Part shown: positions 47,806-55,701 of the stretch, in pieces
How positions within the stretch are numbered: the first letter of the stretch is position 1
Layout of the letters: each line of letters opens with the position of its first letter
Source of the DNA: Parabacteroides chongii
GTDB taxonomy: Bacteria; Bacteroidota; Bacteroidia; Bacteroidales; Tannerellaceae
NCBI RefSeq assembly: GCF_029581355.1
Contig: NZ_CP120849.1
Span: 776,501 to 840,500, forward strand
Length of the DNA: 64,000 nucleotides
Direction: 5' to 3'
The notes under the pieces: generated by a model
Database searches by the model: none
What the model was told of the DNA's origin: nothing
Seen by the model: the letters and a program-made list of their open reading frames with translations, nothing else
Program-made: the position numbers and the translations under genes

Positions 47806-48282
47806 TTACTTACTCAATCCTGTAATAACCAATCTCCATTGCTTTTTATTCTTATTATCTGCTGCCGTCACTTCATAAACCAGATCTGATTGGGAAAAAT
47901 CACCAACCTTTCCCAATACCGGAGTGGAACCTATCGGAGCGATGGAAGCAGCAGTCGAAATTGTAGCATAGCCAACAATGTTGGATAGAGAAACCTGATT
48001 CCGAACCTCGTCCGTAAATGTTCCGGAAGCTTTAGGCACTGTAATGGTGCATTCGATGAGCCCCTCTTCATTATTGATCAGAGTTTTCGTAGTCAATGTT
48101 TTTACCTGCATCTTTTCACTGATACCTTCCTGTATAGCCCAGCGATATTCAAAATTAAATGCAGTTACTTCTGCTTCAGTATAAACCGGCAGGTCATCAT
48201 CTAACCCGGCAGTTAAACACGATGACAAACAGGTACACAGTAAAGACATCAACAAGTACTTAATAAATATCAATCGTTTCAT
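47806..48282 (-). CDS. Small surface lipoprotein downstream of SusD (DUF5018-like)
   Basis: 158 residues. Lipoprotein signal with lipobox LSSC (MSLLCTCLSSC), then an acidic start (AGLDDDLP), which in Bacteroidota fits outer-membrane surface export. The body is one Ig-like beta domain ending in KQWRLVITGLSK, resembling DUF5018-type proteins found after SusD genes. The role may be glycan binding; no catalytic motif is seen. It lies 33 bp after susD and is followed by a terminator. Confidence 0.7.
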   Translation of the reverse strand: MKRLIFIKYLLMSLLCTCLSSCLTAGLDDDLPVYTEAEVTAFNFEYRWAIQEGISEKMQVKTLTTKTLINNEEGLIECTITVPKASGTFTDEVRNQVSLSNIVGYATISTAASIAPIGSTPVLGKVGDFSQSDLVYEVTAADNKNKKQWRLVITGLSK

Positions 48283-48315
48283 ATTCTATAAAATTCAATT
48301 ATTACATATTATTAT

Positions 48316-50028
48316 TTATTCCCAGCCCGGATTCTGATCATTTGACAGCTTCTCATTCAGAATAGTCTCATTTTTCGGAATCGGCATAAAATATCTTCTG
48401 GACGTAAACTTCCTGTCGTTGGACGGTCCGACAACCGGAACCGGAATAATCTCAAAACTCTTTCCGTCTTCAGCAATCTCAATAGCTGTCGGCGGTGTGT
48501 TCAACTCATCAATTTCATCAACACCATCTTCTTTTCCCCAACGCAACAAAGACCAGTATCTGTCTTCTTCCTGAACTAACTCCACACGACGCTCCTGCTT
48601 ATAACATTTCCAGGCTTCCTCTTTAGAAAGGGACGTTGACAAAGCAGGCAACTGCCCATGAGCCATTCTGGTTTTGTTGATGTATTCAATTGCTGTAGCT
48701 GTTTCCCCTAATCTCAATAAGGCTTCCGCATAATCCAAATAGGTTCTTCCTAAACGCAAATGTATCAAATGCCAGTCCGTCGGAACACCTGCAATAACCG
48801 ACTTATCCTGATACAGATTCTTAATATACAGATAGCCGGTTTTCGTCATATGACGATCCTTCTCCTTATTATTCAAATAATAAAGATTACCTCCGACACG
48901 CATTGTTATGATCGAATTAAAATACTTGGTAGAATCATAGGCAATCGTTGAATAAAAACGGGCATCACGATTTTTATAAATCGCATTACTTACATAATCA
49001 ACATTCGGCTTAAAGTTTTTATAATAGGAAGTCTCATTCCACATTTTAGCATTTCCATCCGTATCAACCACCTCATAAGCACTTACCAAATCCTGAGACG
49101 GAGACTTATCATGCCAACCCTCAAAATTTTCTACCGGCCATACAGCAGCCACTTCATCCGGAATTTTACCAGCACCTTGATTAGGAACGATCGACTGCAT
49201 CCAGGTTCCGGACATCCTTGTTGTTTCCGACAAATAATAAGTAGCCAGAATCACTTCCTTCGAATTCAAACCAGTAGTATAGTCGTTAAACAGCTTTCCA
49301 TAATCTCCCTCCAAGGAATAAACACCCAAAGAGAACAAGTCCTCGCAAGCTTTCCTGGCTTGCTGATAATAATCCTTTTTATCGTTCGTATCAGTCAAAT
49401 AGGCAGCACCTTGCAGACAAACAGCAGCTTTTAAAGCGTAAGCGGCACCTTTTGTCAGAGCTCCGGCAGAAGCTGTCACCGGTAACCCTTCAGCGGCATC
49501 AGTCAAATCATTGATGATAAAATCATAAGTATCTTTTATGGTTGCAGAGCGTGCAAACATCAGATCGTCATCAGGAGTGAGCACACGATCGACAATCATC
49601 AACCGACCGAATAACCTGGCACGGGTGTAATAAATAATGCCACGAAGCATTTTAGCCTGGGCTATCAAAGGAACTTTGTCCGCCTCCTTAATATCTTCGG
49701 AAGCAGTAACCTTTTCAATAATCAGATTGCATCGGCGAATTTCCCCGAATTTATTCCATCCATAGTCATTTGCATTCGTCATCAATTCACGAACCGTTCT
49801 TACTGCAGCACTCATTTCCGTATTGACAACTGAATTATCGCTCCAGTCATCAGCATTTTCCGTCAATAATTTAGCTACATACAGAGTCCCATTCACAAAA
49901 GTCTGTGCACCTTCTGCAGACTTCCAGACTTTATCTTCTGAGAACTTATCCAGCGGAGATTTATCCAGATCGTCTGCACATGAGACAAACAAAAGAATAA
50001 AAGTCGATAAAATTGCTATATATTTCAT
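48316..50028 (-). CDS. SusD/RagB family outer-membrane nutrient-binding lipoprotein
   Basis: 570 residues. Lipobox LFVSC at about residue 17 (MKYIAILSTFILLFVSCADDL), N-terminal SusD-like TPR helices (LDKSPLDKFSEDKVWKSAEGAQTFVNG, AKMLRGIIYYTRARLFGR), C-terminal RagB/SusD domain with RLGRTYLDYAEALLRLGETATAIEYINKTR and the typical end RRYFMPIPKNETILN...QNPGWE. It sits as a lid on the SusC channel and captures glycan at the cell surface. 12 bp downstream of susC. Ligand not deducible from the sequence. Confidence 0.93.
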   Translation of the reverse strand: MKYIAILSTFILLFVSCADDLDKSPLDKFSEDKVWKSAEGAQTFVNGTLYVAKLLTENADDWSDNSVVNTEMSAAVRTVRELMTNANDYGWNKFGEIRRCNLIIEKVTASEDIKEADKVPLIAQAKMLRGIIYYTRARLFGRLMIVDRVLTPDDDLMFARSATIKDTYDFIINDLTDAAEGLPVTASAGALTKGAAYALKAAVCLQGAAYLTDTNDKKDYYQQARKACEDLFSLGVYSLEGDYGKLFNDYTTGLNSKEVILATYYLSETTRMSGTWMQSIVPNQGAGKIPDEVAAVWPVENFEGWHDKSPSQDLVSAYEVVDTDGNAKMWNETSYYKNFKPNVDYVSNAIYKNRDARFYSTIAYDSTKYFNSIITMRVGGNLYYLNNKEKDRHMTKTGYLYIKNLYQDKSVIAGVPTDWHLIHLRLGRTYLDYAEALLRLGETATAIEYINKTRMAHGQLPALSTSLSKEEAWKCYKQERRVELVQEEDRYWSLLRWGKEDGVDEIDELNTPPTAIEIAEDGKSFEIIPVPVVGPSNDRKFTSRRYFMPIPKNETILNEKLSNDQNPGWE

Positions 50029-50040
50029 ATCTGTTTCTTT

Positions 50041-53000
50041 TTAAAATCCAACATTTAATGCAACTGAGAATGTCTGCTGAACCGGATAGCCCTGTCCGCT
50101 ACCATCCACAACTTCCGGATCGAAATAATCTTTCACTCCAGATATAGTAAAGAGGTTAGTTCCCATCACTGACAGTTTCAATTTACTAATCGCACTTACA
50201 TTTTTAAGTAAGATATTCTTGAAGTCATAGCCAAACTGTAAACTCTTCATACGGAAATAACTGGCATTTTTAATCCAGAAATCCGATGATTGTGTATTAT
50301 TGGAGCTATTGATATTCTGATAAGAAGAGGCACGCGGATAGGCTGCATCCGTATTATCCGGAGCCCAGAAATCCAACTGATACTTATAGTTCATTTCCAT
50401 TGTATTTCCACCTTTCATCAGACCTCCCAACTCTACATAACGTGGTCCCGTTCCCTGGAACAAGCCATACAGGAAGAAGCCTTTATATTCCAAATTGAAA
50501 TCAAAACCATAGTTGAAAGAAGGGAAGAAAGGTTTTCCTATTCTCACCTGATCTTCCGAATCGATTTTACCATCTCCATTCACATCGATATAAGACAGGT
50601 CACCCGGTTTCAATTCCGTAGCACTCAGGAAACGAGGATTATCCAATACATCCCCTACATTCTGATAAATGCCGCCAGAATGATATGCATTTCCAAAATA
50701 ATTCTTCTGATGAGTCGAACGTTTCTTCGGATTCTTCAAAGTGGCTTCCGATTCACTCTCATTCACTTCCCATAATTCATCATAAGTGGTAAAGTTAAAG
50801 CCCAAATCATAATTCAAATCACCCACTTTGTTCTTGTATCTCACCATAGCTTCATAGCCGGCCCGACGATGAACACTCTTTGATTTCACCTGTGGCAAAT
50901 CTTTACCCAACGTAGTCGTATAACGGTTCTGTGGAGAAATCAAATAACCCTTTGTCTTATAATAATAGTAATCGAAAGTAAAATTCAAATGATTGTTCAG
51001 GAAAGCCATATCAAAACCGATATCAAAAACATCTTTTGTATACCAACTCAACGCATTTGAAACCAAATTACCTTCTGTAAATCCGGCAACGAACTGACCA
51101 CCGACAACTGCCGACTGAGAATTATAAGAATATGTAGGAATATAACCGAAACGAGTAACACCGGTTTCCAAACCGACCTGTCCGTAAGAAGCCCTGATCT
51201 TGAAGAAATCGATAATCTGTTTGTCTTTCAAACTACGCATAAAGCCTTCTTCAGAAACAACCCACGCCAAAGCACCTGAAGGGAAAAATCCCCAACGCTG
51301 ATCTCTTGCAAAATTATCAGACCCATCATAGCGGAAGTTTCCTTCTACCAAATATTTATCAGCATAATTGTATCGCAAACGTCCGACATAACCGATACGT
51401 GCACCTTCCTGTGCAGTTCCTGTATTTTGCTGTGTAGTTGCATCTCCTGCGAACAGTTGGTCGAAATCATTTGAAATAAAACCATTTCTCGACGCACTGA
51501 ACTCTTCATTCGTTGTATTATAATAGCTATACACTCCTTGTACTTCAAAGAAATGACGATCAATCGCCCTACTATATTCCACGCTCGCTTCCAATGTATT
51601 ATTACGCCACCAGCTGTTTGTCAATGACATATCTGAAGGTGAAGCCTCTTTCAATTCCCCTGCAGGAGAATATTGAGGAGCACTGGATTGGAAATACTTT
51701 CTATTATAGTTTGAGTAACGGGAGTTTGCTAAAATTTTAAATTTCAAACCTTTATCCCACGGCAATGCCCAGGTAGCATATAATTGCGCATTCAATATAT
51801 TATCCGACACCCGATCATAACCCGATTCCTTATCTAACCAAGCCAGAGGATGAACAGAAAGAGCACTATAGGTTCCATCCGGATTATAAGCGACATCAAT
51901 TGGTTTATTATAAGCCAGCAAGTTTCTCCAAATCAATGATTGTCCGTACGGATTCGGATTTCTTTTTTCCAGAATTGCATCCAGATTCAAACCGACTTCC
52001 AAACCAATATTATCAAAACTCGAAGAAACATTACTCCTGATGTTATAACGTTTAAACGTATTATTATGAGACTGTTTAAACAAAGACTCCTGATTCAGAT
52101 AGCCCAAAGACGTATAATACTTCACACCGTTTTTTGATTTACCCGACATAGATAGATTATGCCTCATTTGAGGTGCAAAATTATTAATCGCCATTTTCAG
52201 CCAGTCATTATCCGGGTAGTTAGCTGGATCAGAATGATTCAATACTTTATTTACCACATCTTCCGAATACATAGCATAAGCACCACGTCCGTCATATTCG
52301 GCTGCTTTATTAGCAGAAGTAACATATTCAATTGCATTTACCCGATCCGGAATAACAGTCGGTCTGCTCCAATCAAAACCTGCCGTATAATCAATATTGA
52401 TCTTTTCACTATTACCTCTTTTGGTTGTTACAAGTACAATACCATTACCTGCCTGAGCACCATATACAGCCGTTGCACTTGCATCCTTCAAAACGGATAT
52501 AGACTCTATATCCGAAGAAGTCAAGGCATTAAAATCAAGAGGTTCGCGTATAATACCATCAATAATATAAAGCGGAGTACCTCCACCACGGATAGAGATC
52601 GTAGGAACTGTACCTCCCGGTTCACCTCCGGTCTGTTGAACAATCACACCGGCAGCACGTCCCTGCAAGGCGGCAGATGTGCTGGTATACGGCAACTCAT
52701 CGATTTTATCGGTCTTCACACTGGTAACAGAACTTACTGTTTTCCGAGTAGATGTTGAACCATAACCAACTACAATCACTTCATCCAACTGGCTGTGGCT
52801 TTCCCTCAAAACAACTTTCAATACTGTTTGATTCGTTACGGTCATCTCTTCAGAATCATATCCAATATAAGAAACAACCAAAGTAGCTTTGGAAGGTATC
52901 GTAATACTAAATTTACCGTCTACATCGGTAATTCCACCCAGTGTCGGGTTATTCTTGACAATCACGTTGGCACCAATGATAGGTTCTCCATTTTCGTCTG

Positions 53001-53418
53001 TCACGACTCCCGTTATAATTCGTTCATCTGCATTTAAAGACTGAGATAACAAACCACTTTTACTTAATACGATCTGACGATCACTAATGGTATAATGTAT
53101 ATCAGTATTTTTCAATATACTATTCAATAAATCTGATATATCACTCTCATTGGCAGAGACATTCACTTTTTGCCCGACATTGACAACATCTTTATTATAC
53201 AAAAAGCGATACTCCGTCTTTTGTTCTATTGCGTTCAATACCTCTTCTATCGATACATTCTTCATTTGGAGGCTCACAGACACTGACTGTGAATAAGATA
53301 TCGAAGCAAATACTTGTGTTAGACTTAAAGCTACAAATAACAAGCATAATCTCATAACTCGAAAAATTTTAATGGCAAAACATTGCCTTTCGATTTTTTT
53401 ATCCGAAATGGAATTCAT
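50041..53418 (-). CDS. SusC/RagA family TonB-linked outer-membrane transporter with STN domain
   Basis: 1125 residues. Order: signal segment (about 20-45), secretin/TonB short N-terminal STN domain (about 55-125, VSIEEVLNAIEQKTEYRFLY), carboxypeptidase-regulatory-like domain (about 135-210, GVVTDENGEPIIGANVIVKN), TonB box/linker DEVIVVGYG, plug domain (SALQGRAAGVIVQQTGGEPGG ... RGGGTPLYIIDGI) and a 22-stranded barrel ending in aromatic strands (FSVALNVGF). Takes up SusD-bound glycan using TonB energy. The STN domain indicates signalling to the FecR-type anti-sigma factor encoded upstream, so the locus is likely induced by its own substrate. Confidence 0.95.
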   Translation of the reverse strand: MNSISDKKIERQCFAIKIFRVMRLCLLFVALSLTQVFASISYSQSVSVSLQMKNVSIEEVLNAIEQKTEYRFLYNKDVVNVGQKVNVSANESDISDLLNSILKNTDIHYTISDRQIVLSKSGLLSQSLNADERIITGVVTDENGEPIIGANVIVKNNPTLGGITDVDGKFSITIPSKATLVVSYIGYDSEEMTVTNQTVLKVVLRESHSQLDEVIVVGYGSTSTRKTVSSVTSVKTDKIDELPYTSTSAALQGRAAGVIVQQTGGEPGGTVPTISIRGGGTPLYIIDGIIREPLDFNALTSSDIESISVLKDASATAVYGAQAGNGIVLVTTKRGNSEKINIDYTAGFDWSRPTVIPDRVNAIEYVTSANKAAEYDGRGAYAMYSEDVVNKVLNHSDPANYPDNDWLKMAINNFAPQMRHNLSMSGKSKNGVKYYTSLGYLNQESLFKQSHNNTFKRYNIRSNVSSSFDNIGLEVGLNLDAILEKRNPNPYGQSLIWRNLLAYNKPIDVAYNPDGTYSALSVHPLAWLDKESGYDRVSDNILNAQLYATWALPWDKGLKFKILANSRYSNYNRKYFQSSAPQYSPAGELKEASPSDMSLTNSWWRNNTLEASVEYSRAIDRHFFEVQGVYSYYNTTNEEFSASRNGFISNDFDQLFAGDATTQQNTGTAQEGARIGYVGRLRYNYADKYLVEGNFRYDGSDNFARDQRWGFFPSGALAWVVSEEGFMRSLKDKQIIDFFKIRASYGQVGLETGVTRFGYIPTYSYNSQSAVVGGQFVAGFTEGNLVSNALSWYTKDVFDIGFDMAFLNNHLNFTFDYYYYKTKGYLISPQNRYTTTLGKDLPQVKSKSVHRRAGYEAMVRYKNKVGDLNYDLGFNFTTYDELWEVNESESEATLKNPKKRSTHQKNYFGNAYHSGGIYQNVGDVLDNPRFLSATELKPGDLSYIDVNGDGKIDSEDQVRIGKPFFPSFNYGFDFNLEYKGFFLYGLFQGTGPRYVELGGLMKGGNTMEMNYKYQLDFWAPDNTDAAYPRASSYQNINSSNNTQSSDFWIKNASYFRMKSLQFGYDFKNILLKNVSAISKLKLSVMGTNLFTISGVKDYFDPEVVDGSGQGYPVQQTFSVALNVGF

Positions 53419-53481
53419 ACATTTGTTTGTTTAGTTAGAAAAATAAGGTTGACTAAAAACTTTTAAACAGCTAAACGATCC

Positions 53482-53510
53482 AAAGGAAAGGTCTCGCACA
53501 CCTTTCCTTT
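53482..53510. other. Stem-loop in the gap upstream of susC
   Basis: Perfect 10-bp stem AAAGGAAAGG (53482-53491) / CCTTTCCTTT (53501-53510), loop 9 bp. It lies 64 bp before the susC start and 204 bp after fecR. On the minus strand no T-run follows, so a leader-RNA role is as likely as termination. The rest of 53419-53713 shows no gene; no clear TAnnTTTG promoter was found, and the promoter may instead be ECF-sigma type. Confidence 0.5.
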
Positions 53511-53713
53511 TTATTTCAAGCCGTTTCATTGATCTTAATTGATAATATTACTTCATAGGCATAGATTTTATGGTGAACAACTAATTCTAATTTCTCCCAT
53601 ATATTACTAAGACGGCTCAGTTATTTTTTACCACAATCGAAAAGTCACTTTTTTTCATAAAAACAGGATTTTCTTTTTTACGTCAAAACAAAGAGAAAAA
53701 AAGGTGATCTATG

Positions 53714-54748
53714 TCACCTTTTTCTTTTATAAACTTCTATTGTTTGCTTCTCATAAGTATTGTTCTTATCCTTCACCCTCTTATTTTGTTTGAAGTGCAG
53801 AGGGGCACTCATTTCCAGCAATCGTAATATTTCATCCAATGATTCATATTCAAACGTTGCACGATACGGAGCATTTGCCAAAGAAGGATCTTTCAAATCT
53901 ATATTGACATTAAAGGTAAGTCCGAGGCGTTTAAATACATATGACAACGGATCATCCCGGAATATCATTAATCCATCTTTCCAGGCATACCATTTATACG
54001 GATCGGTCTTTGCGATAAGGCATTGCTTGGTCTGACTATTAAAGGAAGCACGTTCTCCCGGAACCATAGCGACCGGAGAAGAGTTTCCGAAAGCAACGTC
54101 GATCTTGCCATTGACCATCGTAACAGCCGTAATCGAATCGGTGTTATAGGCTTCTATATTAAAAGCCGTACCCGTAGCTCGCAGGGTTATCTGATCGGTT
54201 TTGACGATAAAAGGGTTTTCTTTATCGGAATGTACTTCAAAATATCCTTCACCGTTTAAGAAGACATCCCGTTCACCTTTCCGGAAAGCCAAAGGATATT
54301 TCAGAGAGCTTCCGCCATTCAGCCAAACATTGGTTCCATCGGGCAAACGCACCTCGGAAAAAGTCCCATGAGGAGATTTCACCTCCTGATATTCTATCGT
54401 ATCATACAGGTCACTCTCTTTATTCAGGTATAAATAAGTACAAAGAATCAACAAAGGCAGAAGAAGGATAGCGGCTACACGCTGCCAATAGACCAATATA
54501 GTACGGACTATATTCCTCTTCGTGGCTGCGATATTTGCCAGAATATTTTTTTCAGCTTCAGATACGTCAATCTCAGAGGGGTTAAAAGCAGGATGCATCA
54601 CCTGCCAGATATTACGCATTTCCTGGAAATAGCGGTTATTATCAGGCGATTGCTTCACCCATTCTTCCAGTTCACGGCATTCCTTCACGGTTGCTTTTCC
54701 GGATAGATAAGCTGATATAATAAGTTGTATTTGATCTTTGTCTGTCAT
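53714..54748 (-). CDS. FecR family anti-sigma factor
   Basis: 344 residues. Cytoplasmic N-terminal helical region that binds the sigma factor (ECRELEEWVKQSPDNNRYFQEM), one membrane segment at about residues 88-108 (VAAILLLPLLILCTYLYL), periplasmic FecR domain (about 125-225, SPHGTFSEVRLPDGTNVWLNGG; VFLNGEGYFEVHSD) and a C-terminal DUF4974/STN-like domain. It relays substrate occupancy of the STN-bearing SusC protein to the ECF sigma factor encoded just upstream. Confidence 0.93.
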   Translation of the reverse strand: MTDKDQIQLIISAYLSGKATVKECRELEEWVKQSPDNNRYFQEMRNIWQVMHPAFNPSEIDVSEAEKNILANIAATKRNIVRTILVYWQRVAAILLLPLLILCTYLYLNKESDLYDTIEYQEVKSPHGTFSEVRLPDGTNVWLNGGSSLKYPLAFRKGERDVFLNGEGYFEVHSDKENPFIVKTDQITLRATGTAFNIEAYNTDSITAVTMVNGKIDVAFGNSSPVAMVPGERASFNSQTKQCLIAKTDPYKWYAWKDGLMIFRDDPLSYVFKRLGLTFNVNIDLKDPSLANAPYRATFEYESLDEILRLLEMSAPLHFKQNKRVKDKNNTYEKQTIEVYKRKR

Positions 54749-54811
54749 TTCTTCTCTTTTATGGTGTTAAGACGTCTGGGAAATCATTTCCCACATAGTT
54801 TATAACTTTTT

Positions 54812-55390
54812 TTAGGGAATACCGATTGATATAAGAAATAGAAAGAAATCCTTCAAATATTTTCGCAATAGATCCAGCGTCTTACTGACGCGGACTTCCA
54901 CAGTACGTTCAGAGACATTCAGCTGCTCTGCAATCTCTCTGTATTTCAATCCTTCAAAACGATTCAACATAAAAGCTTCCCGATATAGTTCGGGTACTTT
55001 CTCAAGCGCACGATACAAATGATCGGACAGATCCGAATGCAATATATAATTATCCGTATCGTATGAATCCAATGTGATACTCTCATATTCAGCTTCGTGC
55101 TGACGTATGATTTCCAAATGACGAAATTCATCCAAACAACTGTTACGGACAGCTTTCAGCAAATAAGATTTTAAAGAGGTTTCAATCTGTATGTTTTTCC
55201 GGTCACTCCAAAGCTTCAGGAAGATCGATTGGACAATATCCTCACACGAATCCTTGTCTCTTATAAAGTTACCACAAAACAACACGAGGTCGGCATAATA
55301 GGTCTGGAACAAGATGGAGAAAGCCTCTTTGCTGTCTTGCTTCAAAGCAGACAGGATAAAGATTTCTTGTTGTTTTTCCAGTTTTCCCAT
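54812..55390 (-). CDS. ECF-type RNA polymerase sigma factor
   Basis: 192 residues from the ATG at 55390 (MGKLEKQQEIF); the frame extends 7 codons upstream, but that start is less likely. Sigma region 2 at about residues 20-90 (FQTYYADLVLFCGNFIRD, EDIVQSIFLKLWSDR), region 4 at about 130-180 (LNRFEGLKYREIAEQLNVSERTVEVRVSKTLDLLRKYL). It drives the SusC-type locus when released by FecR. A promoter-like TTG-18-TAATTTAG lies on the minus strand at 55453-55425. Confidence 0.93.
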   Translation of the reverse strand: MGKLEKQQEIFILSALKQDSKEAFSILFQTYYADLVLFCGNFIRDKDSCEDIVQSIFLKLWSDRKNIQIETSLKSYLLKAVRNSCLDEFRHLEIIRQHEAEYESITLDSYDTDNYILHSDLSDHLYRALEKVPELYREAFMLNRFEGLKYREIAEQLNVSERTVEVRVSKTLDLLRKYLKDFFLFLISIGIP

Positions 55391-55424
55391 ATTGATTTTA
55401 AGTATTAACACCTTTTCCCGGCAG

Positions 55425-55453
55425 CTAAATTAGTTACATTTTTTTATTTCCAA
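55425..55453 (-). promoter_or_regulatory. Putative promoter of the ECF sigma gene
   Basis: On the minus strand, TTG (55453-55451), 18 bp, then TAATTTAG (55432-55425), one mismatch from TAnnTTTG. It is 35 bp upstream of the ATG. Confidence 0.4.
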
Positions 55454-55488
55454 TCTATTTTACTTATACAAAATGCTACAACCAACAA

Positions 55489-55525
55489 AGCCCCTACGAT
55501 ACGAGACCGCAGAGGCTGTTTTTTT
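55489..55525 (+). terminator. Terminator-like hairpin, plus-strand orientation
   Basis: AGCCCCT (55489-55495) pairs with AGAGGCT (55511-55517) with one mismatch, followed by T7. The T-run is on the plus strand although no plus-strand gene precedes it. It may block read-through in either direction. Confidence 0.4.
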
Positions 55526-55625
55526 CTGTATTCCTTCCTCACGGAAGTAATTACAGTAAGAACTTTATTTTATTACTTAATATTAATAACCACTTTTTCG
55601 CCTGTCGCAGGGTAATTGATGGATA

Positions 55626-55653
55626 GTAGAGACGTTAGTTATAACGTCTCTAC
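55626..55653. repeat. 12-bp perfect palindrome GTAGAGACGTTA (REP-like)
   Basis: GTAGAGACGTTA (55626-55637) and TAACGTCTCTAC (55642-55653) pair perfectly around a 4-bp loop, 49 bp after the surface-protein stop. GTAGAGACG...CGTCTCTAC palindromes are, from memory, widespread dispersed repeats. It could also terminate the 55702 gene. Confidence 0.6.
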
Positions 55654-55701
55654 ACCACCGCGTGGAAATTTTAGAATTTTATTTTTGATTATAAATTACT
55701 C

